A DNA stretch of 64,000 nt from Lenzites betulinus. Its lineage: Eukaryota; Basidiomycota; Agaricomycetes; Polyporales; Polyporaceae. The notes below the pieces were generated by a model that ran no database searches, was not told the DNA's origin, and saw only the letters and a list, made by a program, of their open reading frames with translations. Of this stretch, positions 53,796 to 64,000 are shown piece by piece. How positions within the stretch are numbered: position 1 is the stretch's first letter; each line of letters starts with the position of its first letter. The stretch is from NCBI GenBank assembly GCA_022264855.1, contig JABYQU010000025.1, positions 186,001 through 250,000 of the forward strand, in the 5' to 3' direction. Position numbers and translations under genes: made by a program.

Positions 53796-54903
53796 CTATA
53801 GCTTGACTGCGGTGTGTATGCTCGCGATGCCGCCCCAGAGGTCCGTCCACGCGCCGCCCTTGCCCTCGTGCATCGCCCCGGTCGTGAAGCCCGCGTCGGC
53901 GATCATCTGCGCGAACGTGGGCTGCGGCGGGAAGCGGCGGATGCTCTCGACGAGGTACTGGTACGACTCGCGGTCGCCTGCAAGGATGGTGCCCAGCAGC
54001 GGGATGACCGAGAACGAGTATTGGTCGTATATTCTGTGGGACGGCGAGCGGTGAGCTGCTGGCGGGTACAGAGAGTGAACGATAGTGTGCGTATGGGGTA
54101 GGACTTACGTGCTGAACAGCGGGTTGTTTACGCGGCTGAACTCGAGGCAGGCGAAGGTGCCTCCGGGCTTGAGCACGCGGTAGGCCTCTTTGAGGACGTC
54201 TGGGACGGAGGTGCAGTTGCGGATGCCGAACGCGATCGTGTACAGGTCGTACGTGTTCGACGGGAACTCAGCTTCGGGCATGCTCTGCGCGTTTGCCTCC
54301 TTGAACGCAATCTGGGGGGCTGCATAACACAAATACACGTAAATCTCACGCGAAAGAGAACCAGGAGCGGGAGCGTAGGAACCCGCCAAGGGGGAAATAC
54401 GCACTGTTGTGGTACATGGTCTTCTTGAACCGCTTGAACCCCTCCTTGAGCATCTCCCCGTTGATGTCCACCACGTCCACGCTCGTCTCCCTGTCCGCGT
54501 ACTTCTCGCGCGCAAAGTCGAGTATCCGGAGCGCAATGTCGCCCGTGCCGCCCGCGACGTCGATGCACCGCTGGGCGCCGCGCGCGCCGGGCTTGAGGCG
54601 CGCGACGAAGTCGTCCTTCCAGAGCCGGTGCACCCCCAAAGACATGGCGTCGTTCATGACGTCGTACGAGGACGCGACGCTCTCGAACACGTTGCGCACG
54701 AGGTTCTCCTTCTGGTCCTCCGGCACGGTCTTGAACCCGAAATGCGTCGTCCGCGCGCCCTGGTCGCTATTGGGAGCAGAGCCGGGCGTTGAGCTCGTGC
54801 TAGCCGGTGCATGCTGGTGGTTGAGCCGTGCGGCAGAGACGACGGGGTGGAGGCGAGCGGAGGCTTTTGGCACGAGAGGCCTCAGCTGGCGGACACTCTG
54901 CAT
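53796..54903 (-). CDS. COQ5: 2-methoxy-6-polyprenyl-1,4-benzoquinol methylase, mitochondrial
   Basis: Three exons, 54903-54405, 54319-54109 and 54033-53796, giving 315 residues. The enzyme carries out the C-methylation step of ubiquinone synthesis with S-adenosylmethionine in the mitochondrial matrix. The N-terminal 30 residues are basic and lack acids ([18 protein letters not shown]), as expected for an import sequence. UbiE/Coq5 signatures are [20 protein letters not shown] and the SAM motif [15 protein letters not shown], followed by [28 protein letters not shown] and [12 protein letters not shown]. An in-frame ATG at 55035 would add 44 residues, but it sits 46 bp from the divergent FCF2 start, and only the inner ATG gives a clean presequence. 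Confidence 0.93.
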
Positions 54904-55080
54904 GATGAGCGAACTTGGGTGTGCCTCTGTCGGGGGTCCCGCTGCTTCTACCGATCGAGGAGGAGTAGACCCCGGGAACTCTGTGTACGCATAGAATTTC
55001 TCAAACCGCTGCCTTTGGGCGTCTACATCTCCCATCTGCTTCAGCCACTTTCTCTCTCTTCTGCCATCTGTTCACCTCAC
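54904..55080. promoter_or_regulatory. Compact divergent promoter of COQ5 and FCF2
   Basis: 177 bp between start codons on opposite strands, CT-rich on the FCF2 side and without a TATA box. Confidence 0.6.
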
Positions 55081-56428
55081 ATGGCTACTACGACCTCCAG
55101 CAAAGGAAAAGGACGTGCGCGTCCGGAAGACCTCGAAGATACTGAGGTCGCACCAACAAATACTCGCGCTGCATCGGTTTCTGCCGCCTCGGACGCCTCC
55201 TCAGACAACGACTCTTCCGACGACTCTTCAAATTCGGACTCTTCTGTCTCTGGCTCGGACTCTGACTCTGATTCGGAAGACGATGTCACGCCGGAATTTC
55301 TAGAATCATTACTTGCTCAGGCGCGACGAAACGCGGCCAAGGCTGCCGCAGAGCAGGCCGCGAGCGGAAATAACGAAGAGGAGTTCATTGAACTAGGGTC
55401 CGACGAAGAGGGCGAAAACAAGAAACAGCCGTGAGTGCCCCTTTGAATTGGCTGTTCGCATAAGTACTCATTGCGATCCTACATGCGCGGCGTCCAGGCC
55501 ATTACCCGCACTCGACACTGGCTCGCTCCCCACCCCATACATCACCCTCTCAGACAGCCGGGGCGCGGGCCCCTCAAAACTGCGCGACCCAGACGTCGAG
55601 CAGGCGCAAAAGGCCGCGTCCGCCATATCCGCACCGGAAGCCCCCGCGCCGCCCCCAGAACTCACGGCAGACGGGAAGCGGCTCACGAAGAAAGAGGCAA
55701 AGAAAGTGCGTGCTCCGTCCCCTGCGCGCGCCCCGATGCCCCTTCTCACGCGCTCATCTCCGCACCCGTCCCGTCATTCGCTTTCTCCCCCGCGTTTCGT
55801 CACGCTGTGCCAAAATGCCTCGCCGCACCCGTCAATTACGCTGCTCCGTACGCGAATGCGTGTAGATGAAAAACAAGACCGCGGGCCCGGGATGGTTCGA
55901 CCTGCCCGCGCCAGCCGAGGCGGATCTACCCCGTCTGTACCGAGAGGTCGAGGCCCTCCGGCTGCACAAGCAGCTCGACCCGAAGCAGTTCTACCGTAAG
56001 GAGCCCGGCGAAGGCAAGGGTATCAAAGGCCTCCCGAAGCACTTCGCGGTGCGTCATCTTCTCCTCCCCTTCTCCCCCATTCCCTCCCTCCTTCCACCTT
56101 CCACCTTCCAGATTCTCCGCCCCCGTCACCCTTGTCACCCGCGTCCGCATCCCCGCTCCCGGCATTCCCCTCCCCTCATCTCCGCGAGAGTACTGACAGA
56201 CATACGCTTGCCCAGATCGGGAAGATCATCGCGACGCCGAACCCGTTCGGGAACGCGAGCGCGGACAGCCTGCCGCGCGCGGGCCGCAAGCGCACGCTCG
56301 TCGACGAGCTCGTCGACGACGCGGAAGCAAAGAGCTACGCGAAGAAGAAGTTCCGCGAGCTACAGGGCGTGCGTGGGGCGCGCGGGCGGGGGACCCTCGC
56401 TGCGAAGAAGCGCAAGCCGAAGTGGTGA
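55081..56428 (+). CDS. FCF2: rRNA-processing protein Fcf2
   Basis: Four exons, 55081-55430, 55498-55705, 55866-56048 and 56216-56428, giving 317 residues. Fcf2 is a nucleolar component of the SSU processome needed for early 18S rRNA cleavages. The N-terminal 120 residues are Ser/Asp/Glu-rich, a typical nucleolar acidic tract. The conserved Fcf2 domain fills the C-terminal 130 residues: KKEAKK, AGPGWFDLPAP, LDPKQFYRKE, LPKHFAIGKIIATPN and RTLVDELVDDAEAKSYAKKKF, ending in a basic tail (KKRKPKW). The in-frame joins restore the family order exactly. Confidence 0.93.
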
Positions 56429-57145
56429 TTCTTGTGGACGCGGGGGGTTGTTTGTATCACGTACTAGTAGTTGCCCTCTATATTGGATGCTTCATCTTTT
56501 GCACTCGAGTGTCGGAGGATATATGCCTGATGTAGCTTGGGTTTTCGGAGGTTTTCGAAGCTAAGAGTTACCAAAGTTACGCATATACCTCTTGGCGAAC
56601 AGCTGAGAGCTGTCGACGCTATTCCTGTCTGAGTTGTTTTAAGCTCGTGTGTGCAGAACACCGAGCCCCGATGCACACGATACACCTTGAGAGCAGCCAA
56701 GAGACCTTTTGTTGCAGACGCACGGTACAGGTACAATGGTGTGTGTTACAGAGAGCAAGACGAATGAACGAACAGGCGGATGGACGGACGGGTACGGCGA
56801 GAGCGGGAAAAACAAACATGACTGCACGACTGTGCGAACGAACAACTGTCCGGTTTCAGCGCAGGAGTAGAACAGAGAGAGGGGGTAGGCGGGGGGCCCT
56901 AGTCATGGTGCACGGGGTGGGGAAGGGAAAGGAGGAGTGCGGCGGTAGGAGGGCATAGAGCGGGAGACAGTGTACCGGGGAGCACCGCCGGTCAGGTAGT
57001 GGTGGTGATAGTGGTAGTGAGTGAGTTTTGGAAAACAAACGATCAGCGAAGGCTTGCGGCGAAAAACGACAGCGACGAGCCAGAGCCAGACACCCCGCCC
57101 TGGCTCCTAGCTCCTGCTAACACATACGCATCAACAGTCCCCCGT
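56429..57145. other. Convergent intergenic region
   Basis: Lies between FCF2 and the coiled-coil gene. G-rich on the plus strand from 56880 to 57010. No gene or RNA seen. Confidence 0.4.
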
Positions 57146-59712
57146 CTACTCTTCCATCGAGTCCGGCGAGCGCGCGTCCCGCCTCGGCGGCGGCGGCGGA
57201 GGCGACGACGCCTCCCGCTCCCTTTCCCTCCCGCGCTCCTCCCCGCCCTCATGCCCCGGATACACATACCCCTCCCCTTGCACGCGCTGCGCCGACGCGC
57301 GCCGCGCAATCCCCGGGCGGTCCACCAACGACGACCGCGCCGAAGACGTGCCTGCGGGCAGCGACACGCGTGTGCCGCGCGGGGACCACGGCCGCCCCCA
57401 CCCGCCACTCCCCGCTGCGCCCGCGCTCGCTGGCGCGGCCGACGGCGGCGGCGGCAGCGCACGTCCGCCTAGCCCGCTATCTCTCTCCCTCTCGCGCTCT
57501 CTGTCTTTCTCCCTGTCCCTCTCGCGTTCCCTCTCGCGCTCGCGCTCCCGGCTCGCACCCCCCGCAGACCGATGGGGGGACTGCTCGCCCACGGGCGGGG
57601 CGCCGCGCGGGTCAAGGCGGATAGCAGACACGGAGAGGCGCCGCCCGACGTCGAACGGCACAGGCGAACCCGTCTGCGATCCGGGGAAGCTGCGGCTCTC
57701 GCGCTCGGGCGAGAGCCCGCGGCGTGTCGCTGGGGGGAACTGGTACGACTCGGGCACGCCGTTCGCTTTGCCCTTGCCCTTGTGCGCGATGGTGGCTGTG
57801 CCCATGTTCGGGCTGTATGTCTGGCCATGCGGGTGAGGGTGAGGATGCTGATGCGTGTGGGCGTGCGAGTGTGTGTGTGCGTGGTGTGCACTGCTCGACG
57901 TCGTCCTCACTAGGCCCGACGCAGCGGCGGGAGCACCACCGCCGCCCGAGGCATGACCTAGCGCGGCCTCGAGCTCGTCCACACGCCGCTGGAGGCCGAT
58001 AACCTCGTCGCGTACGGGTGCCATGCGACGTTCGACCGCTGCGCTCACCAGCGCCTCAACATGCTCTGTCTGGCGCTGAAGTTGCGCAGCCAGAGCCTGA
58101 CTCTTCTGAAGCTGTTCCGCGAGCCAGTGCTTCAGCGTGCGTGCGTCCGCGAGCGCATCGTAGAACGTCTCGAACGGTGCTAGGAACGCGGCCTTCGCCG
58201 CGCCGGGCGGGCCGGTATGCCCAGGAGCGTGCAGCGCGGCGGGCGTAGGCGGGACGAGTGTCGACGCGATAGGGACGTTGGCGGTAGGCGGGGAGCGGGC
58301 TGCATTTGCAGCAGCCACGGCCGCGGTTGTGGAGATAGACGCAACCGTAGGCGTGAGCACGGAGGGACCGCCGACAGGCGGGTTGCGCGCCATGCTGAGC
58401 CGAGTTGGCGTTGGCGGGACACGGCTCACCGTTAGCCGCTGTGTGCCCTGTCCGAGCACAGGCGGGAGGCTCGGGAGCGCCATGCTCGAAAAACGACCAG
58501 TCATGCCTTGAGTAGGACCCGCGCGGGGGATGGGCGGGGCACTCTGTATCGAGGGCGCTAGACGGTCTGCGGTCGCGTCGCGCGGGCTGATCATGATATC
58601 CGCGGGCTTTCCTTTCGCGCTACCCAACTGGCGCGTCGCACGCCGTCGAGCGAAGCTGACCGAGGCAGCCGGAAGGGCTATGTGCTGGTCCTGCATAGAC
58701 ATGGGTGGGGGCGGCGGTTGCAGCATCGGCTGGCCATGACCATGGTGCGGTGGCAGGGGACTAGGTTGACGAGCGAGAGGTGACACCGCGCGATTTGACG
58801 GCGCATTTGTGGATAGTGCGACGACCGAGCGACGCGGCCCAGTCGTGATAGGGCTGCGGCCTCCCGTGCGTGCAGGGACGTGCTGCGCCTTTGTTGGGCC
58901 CTAGTGTTCGTCAGATGGAAGATGATGAACTCCAGGATGCATACTGACTGAGACAGCGGGGGACCCAGCAGGGGGGATCCCGGCGGTGCTTCCGCGCCGT
59001 TGCTCGATGAGCTCCTTCTGCTGCTGCTTGATGGATAGCATCGAGCGGACCTGCTCGATTGCGGCGGCATCGTCGCGCGGAATGGGCAGGCCCATGACCA
59101 CCGGCGAGATCGATGTGTTGGGATCTGTCGGGAGCGAGGGCCTGACATCCGTGTTGATTGGGTGTGAGATCCCGCTTATCGTCACTCGGCGTTTCTTGTT
59201 TGGAGAGGGGCGGGTGGCGGACGGTGTAGGCGCAGGGCCCGCGGGAATAGCGGCGGCGGATGGCTGGTCTTCGCGCTCGCGCTCGGCTGGGGGCGCAGTG
59301 CGGGACGTTGGGGACGGGAGCGCATCGTGCTCAGCTTCCTCTTTGATCCTCACCGTCTTGGGCGAGCGTCGGCCGCTGTGGGGTGTGGGGGATGCGGTCA
59401 GGGCTTGGCGCGGATAAGACGGAGGGAGGGGACTCACTCCGAGCCTGAGTGCTGGTTATCATCCGAGTGAGACGGGGTGTCTGGATGGCCGCGCTTCCGG
59501 AAAGATTGGCGGGGGGCGTCGTGCATTGGAGGGTCGTGCATGGGAGGGTCGTTGTGGGTTGACGGCGAGCGGGTGTGTGCGTGCGTGTCGAAGGGGGAGG
59601 CGCGGGTGTGGATGGGAGGGAGGGCATTGTTGGCGTCCGAGATTCTATTGAGGGAAGGAGCGCCGAAGGTTTGGGCAAAGGAGGGCAGAGACTGCGGAGG
59701 CTGAGTCGCCAT
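57146..59712 (-). CDS. Proline-rich coiled-coil protein, probably nuclear
   Basis: Three exons, 59712-59438, 59375-58949 and 58888-57146, giving 814 residues. No named family. After a disordered start there is a basic KKRRVTISG patch (about residue 155) followed by the ordered, conserved-looking stretch MGLPIPRDDAAAIEQVRSML and IKQQQKELIEQRRGS. A second ordered block, FETFYDALADARTLKHWLAE, begins a coiled coil of about 75 residues. The remainder is low complexity, including a His-rich tract (HAHTHSHAHTHQHPHPHPHG), an Arg/Glu repeat of about 25 residues and a Pro/Ser-rich end. The arrangement suggests a transcription-related scaffold, but that is an inference. Confidence 0.72.
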
Positions 59713-59794
59713 GATATCACACTCTAGAGGTCGCCAAAAGAAGGAGGAACAGAGAAGTCTTGCCGCGACACAGCGCAGGGCGCATGCAGGGGCG

Positions 59795-59851
59795 GGAGGA
59801 GGAAGAGGGGGGAGGAGAGTGAGGAGGAGGAGGGAGGAGGAAGAGAGAGGA
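59795..59851 (-). promoter_or_regulatory. CT-rich tract in the coiled-coil gene promoter
   Basis: The plus strand is almost pure purine (GGAGGAGGAAGAGGGG...), so the coding strand is pyrimidine-rich, 83-139 bp before the ATG. Such tracts mark transcription starts in many filamentous fungi. Confidence 0.45.
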
Positions 59852-59860
59852 CAAGAGCGA

Positions 59861-62800
59861 TCAGAACTTGTCCATCTTGTGTCCATCAACCGAGCACAAC
59901 ACTTCAGTCCAATCACAGCGGGCCCGCAGCTTCTCCTCTTCCTCAAACTTCCTCGATTTCCTCCTTCAGTTCTCTCAGCAGCTCGGAGGAGGCCTGCATC
60001 CGTGCGGTGCGCCCTATATCCTCGACAGTTGCTGTGCTTTCACCGGTACCATGACATCGAGCTCAGTCTTCCGCAGCTCGGGACGCCCACAACAACGCCG
60101 AATATCCCTCAGCACAAACACGGCAGGCAGTGGACCATCGCCAACAGAGTAAAACCCTTTCAAAAACCGTAACAAGAGGCGAATCCTGAACAAAAATCGT
60201 TTGCAACTTACTCAAAACATGGTAAGTCAGCTGAAAGTCTACCTCTTGTCTCGACTTTTGAACGCCGTTGAGCCTATCCGCAATGGTCTAATGCCCGCCA
60301 TGAGAATGCGCAGAGCAGCAGATTCACGCCTTTGCAGTCGCGGAAATGGCCACGGATTCCGGAATTACCATGGTCTTCGAATTTTCCGACACTTCCAGGA
60401 CCCGCCAGTCGTGCTGTGTCCCGGACCGTGTCCGCATTGCGCGATGTCGTCAAATGACATGGCAGGCATCGCAAGACATGGCCTGGTAACCAGCTTGGAT
60501 CACATAAATGGTCCCGAGAGACTCACTCCCAACAGCGCGATGCTGTCGAATGTCCGCCAATGCCATCCCATGGCCTGTGCCCGGCATACCCGCGCTGCCC
60601 CGCGCGCCCGTCCGGAGCTCTTCCATGGGTTCCCGACTTCATCCCACACCTCCAGCTTCAGCTCTAATTAACCATTTCGATTATCCATGCGCCCAATCTG
60701 ACATGCATCCGTCCACCAGCTCCGCTCGCGCCCTGCGCAGCCGCCCACGCTGTGAGTGTGGGACTCGGGCGCTGTTGGGCCACGGTGGTCCTCCGCCGTC
60801 TCGGCCTCCGCCAACTCTCTTTTATTGCTACCCGAAACCGGATACAACAGCGTGTCCCTTTCAGGCGCATCGAGCCCGACAGACCAGCTCGCCGCAATAT
60901 TCCCCCTCCCACGAGGCTGCCGGCCTCGATCCGATGATCCCTGCTGTCCCCACTCCCGCGCCTCCGCCCTCGAGGCTCCCCATCTCCTCACGCCCGCCCC
61001 TTCCTCCTCCCCCATCCCGTATCTCCTCCCCTCTGCATCTAACCCAATCCAGTGCCCTGCCGGCATCCCCGCCTTCGAGCCCTACGGGCTCCTGGCGAAG
61101 CACGCTGCGCCCTCTGATCCCCGGACGGACGCGCAGGCCTGCGACTCAGCTCTCGTCTCGTCTCGCCCCTCCACATACCTTGCGCGGTGTCCCCCCGCCT
61201 ATTCACCGCGCAGACGTCCCCTCCATCTCCCCCACGCACGATCATCAGGCCATCGCGCATCGATCTCAGTTCGCTGCTTCGCCAGACGTGCACCTGATCC
61301 ATCAGCCGAGCCCCCACGCCCAAGCGCCCGAACTTTGCCTCCTCCGGGTCCACCGACGACCGCCTCCTCCTCTTCGCGCCGCGCGGGTTCTCTTGTGTCG
61401 CTCCTTCCTTGGACGCTCTTTGTCCTTCTACAGAGACGCAGATGGCCCCCATCGCGCCGCTAGCTCCGGCGCGCCTTCCCGTCGATGCGCGCACGTACGC
61501 ATCATCACCTGCCGCACACGCTCGCGTCGCCTGCACGTCCGTCCACCTTCTAGCTCGCGTCTCTCTGCGCGAGAAGAGAAGTTGCGCGCGGTTCCCAACT
61601 GCACTCACGCGCACGCGCCGCCGCGCCTTGTCTCCCGTCGGTCCGCGGACGTAACTGGACGTCATCCCATTGCGCACCTCGCTGACCGAACAGCGAATCA
61701 TGATGCTGGATAGCGTACAAAGGTTGCTGTTCGAGGATGGAGGCGTCGTGTCCGAGACGGACGGACGTGCGAACGACGGGTTGCGGCTGCGACACTGGCA
61801 GCCGGCTTCCCCGCCCCGCGGGTGCTCCTTAAGCTTCGCAGACAGCCGTCGCGTCCCGTCTGTGCGTGCGCATGCGGCTAGGCGACGTGCACGTCCCACG
61901 CGCGACCTCCGTCCCCCCGGGTCGCCTTTCCGGAGGCTCGAGGATCCCTCCGTCCCGCTCCAGACGCGATATGGGGTGCTGCCCTACGCGGCGCCGACTC
62001 GCAGATCGCGCCCCACCGCAGATCCCGTTGGTAAGCATCTCCCTCCGCTCTCCCCAGACGCCGACTACCCTGCGCGAGTATCCACAAGCTGCACTGTGAG
62101 CTGCACTGTGATCGCCTCGACTTTCGAGACCTCCGGCCGCCGCGCACGCGTGCGTGGGATAGATACGCGGGCCCGTGTCTCCACACGCAGGCGCTGCGCA
62201 GCACCCGTGGCGGGCGGGCAGGAGCAGCGGGACGTGCGCTCGCACGCCGCTGTTCCCATTCGTCCCGATGCGGCCGCCTGGAGGGCGTATTCTCGCGTGG
62301 CTGGCGGGCGGGTCTTGCGACGGGCATCATGTGCGCTGCAAGATGTGCTGGGTGCCAATACGCGTGCTGCTCTTCATGGCGCGAGCTCAGAGTCCATTGG
62401 GCGTACGTCTGCGGAAGCCCACGCAATGCTGGGTACGGGTGCGTCATTACGTTTCTGTACGTCCTGATAACATTGCCTTGTACTCTGCTCGTGGCGGCCT
62501 CCCTTGACCCGACGGCGCGCGGTGCCTTGTGCTTTGTGCTGCGTATGGCAGGCGGATTTCCCGGGATATCCGTCCGCTCTTCTCTGCAGTGTCTGTTCGC
62601 GCCATCTCGGCACAGGTCCTTGTTCCTGGTCTGTCACTTTGTTATGGACGCTTTGATGTGCTTAAGGTACCGCTGGGGCCCGATGGATGGCTGGGCTTGT
62701 GCGGGTACAGTCTCATCATGTACTAATAGCACACATGGACGCCCGACGCTCGTGGTATTCCGTGTCATTCACATTGACGGCCATGCACGGGGGTGCGCTG

Positions 62801-64000
62801 GATGACTGGTTGGGCTCACAGCAATAAATATGCACTTGGCCCTTGATTCAGTGCGTTATTCTGTTGGTGCCCGTATAGGCGGTGTTTGACTGGCTGGGTA
62901 CCCAACGTGCGACGATATCTCGAAGCCGGGGATCCGGTGGAATATACGGCGACCCGACTGCGCTGGAACTCGAACCCGGTACGGTCAGATCTCCCTGTCG
63001 CTCGTCCATGCCTGCCGCACACGTAAATGTTTGTAGTTAGTCGCCAGTATATACAGAACGGCATTGGACTCGCAGCCATCATTCCCCTGCCCGGTCTGGC
63101 TCCGGGCATGTGAGCTCGAGGGGGTGTTGCTGGCGGCTAGTACGCCCTGAATTTAATTGTCGGACGCATCTGCGACTGCTCTAAGCATCTTATGCCGTGA
63201 CTGATAGCAACAACAATGCGCAGTGGATATATGAAGACCGCTGAATACTGCCCCCGATGCTTCTCAAGTATGTCTAACGAATGATACATACGTGCGCATG
63301 ACCCGGCGGAAAAACACACGGGCACTGTGAGAGCTACAAGAGGAGATTTATTATATACATACGAACATTGCTTTCCGGAGTCCCGCTGTCCTACCAAGTA
63401 TGTAAACCACATGCAGGCACAATCTTAGTCCCAAGAACTAGCAATAATAACAACGGACATAGCGGCGCTTGCCGACGTCAAGAAACAGGGTCCCGGACCC
63501 AGGAAAACCCGCGACGAAGATTGAAGACGCGTCCCCAGGAACGTACGTGCCTCGTTGAAGGCGGATGCAAACGGAGCCGGTCTTCAGAACGCTGGACCAT
63601 CGGCACCGTCTTGCAGTTTACGCGCGGATCCAGGTACGCGCGCACCGTCCACGACAAGCAGACTGACGAGCTCCGCCAACGCGCTCCGCAGTTCTTACTA
63701 CCCGCCGCCACCCGCCACGGCTCGAACAACGTTACCGCGTCCATATCCAGCCATCCCCCGGGAAGCCCGCAATATTCCTTCGCCACCGCCACCGCCTGTT
63801 CCTGACGATCCGCTCGCAACGCACCACGCCCAGGCCCGCGCGGACCGCCCTCACGACTAGTTACGGGTCCGTCGTCCGCGGAATGTAGGAAACATATGGA
63901 CGCGGGTGTATGTACGGCGGATGCGCGCGGGGCCGACGGGAACGTTGCTAGGGAGGACGGCCACCGACTCAAGGCGCCGCAGGCTTCCTCTTTTTGCGCA
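59861..64000. other. 4-kb region without a supported gene
   Basis: 60500-62300 is strongly C-rich on the plus strand and keeps several frames open on both strands, including 401 codons at 60508-61713 (plus) and 286 codons ending at 61039 (minus). These overlap and read as Pro/Ser/Arg/His low complexity without domains or splice signals, so I do not call them genes. ATGGTAAGTC at 60219 looks like a start codon directly followed by a donor, as in some ribosomal-protein genes, but no matching exon follows. An AATAAA lies at 62823-62828. 63137-64000 has short ORFs only. Confidence 0.35.
62087..62110 (+). repeat. 12-bp tandem duplication
   Basis: AGCTGCACTGTG occurs twice in direct succession, within the C-rich block. 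Confidence 0.7.

Noticed and set aside
60219..60230. ATG directly followed by GTAAGTC, as in some ribosomal-protein genes
   Set aside because: No downstream exon matching a ribosomal protein could be found within 700 bp.
62860..63000. tRNA-like GGTTCGAGTT box on the minus strand
   Set aside because: The B box departs from consensus at the last conserved C, no A box lies at the right distance, and no cloverleaf can be drawn.

Overview
This window is nuclear DNA from a filamentous basidiomycete, most likely an agaricomycete. The genes are interrupted by many short introns (about 40-70 nt) with GT-AG borders and CTRAY-like branch points. Third codon positions are GC-rich. Recognisable proteins are fungal (Prp8, Spo14-type phospholipase D, Faa1-type acyl-CoA ligase, Coq5, Fcf2, Cap1, a Tad3-like deaminase). 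All exon coordinates below were worked out by hand from splice signals and frame continuity; no alignment or transcript was available.

Layout. Positions 1 to about 7,830 carry a non-LTR retrotransposon (LINE) on the minus strand that runs off the left edge: a possible leading ORF (6467-5859), a gag-like ORF1 with a CCHC knuckle (4936/4279-2174) and the start of ORF2 with a complete-looking endonuclease domain (1917-1). From 8 to 21 kb lie an F-box protein, a Cys-rich zinc-finger protein, actin-capping protein alpha, a long-chain fatty-acyl-CoA ligase with 15 exons, and a SAP-domain protein. From 20.5 to 24 kb is a gene-poor stretch. From 24 to 31.5 kb lie a secreted repeat protein, a SET-Tad3 fusion, an unknown 180-residue protein and a PHD-finger protein. 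From 32 to 47 kb are two very large housekeeping genes in tandem: phospholipase D (26 exons, 1,758 residues) and PRP8 (22 exons, 2,370 residues). From 48 to 60 kb lie a PH-domain protein, COQ5 and FCF2 sharing a 177-bp divergent promoter, and a proline-rich coiled-coil protein. The last 4 kb hold no gene I can support.

The genes do not form a pathway cluster. They serve RNA processing (Prp8, Fcf2, Tad3), lipid signalling and activation (PLD, acyl-CoA ligase), ubiquinone synthesis (Coq5), actin dynamics (Cap1) and probable nuclear regulation (PHD, SAP, Cys-rich, F-box). Most adjacent pairs are divergent with a short shared promoter or convergent with short 3' gaps.

The most unusual items are the in-frame fusion of a SET methyltransferase domain to a Tad3-type deaminase, the 7- and 15-nt microexons in the acyl-CoA ligase, the apparently intact LINE with a compensated double frameshift in the ORF1 leader, and the Cys-rich protein with four zinc-binding-like modules.
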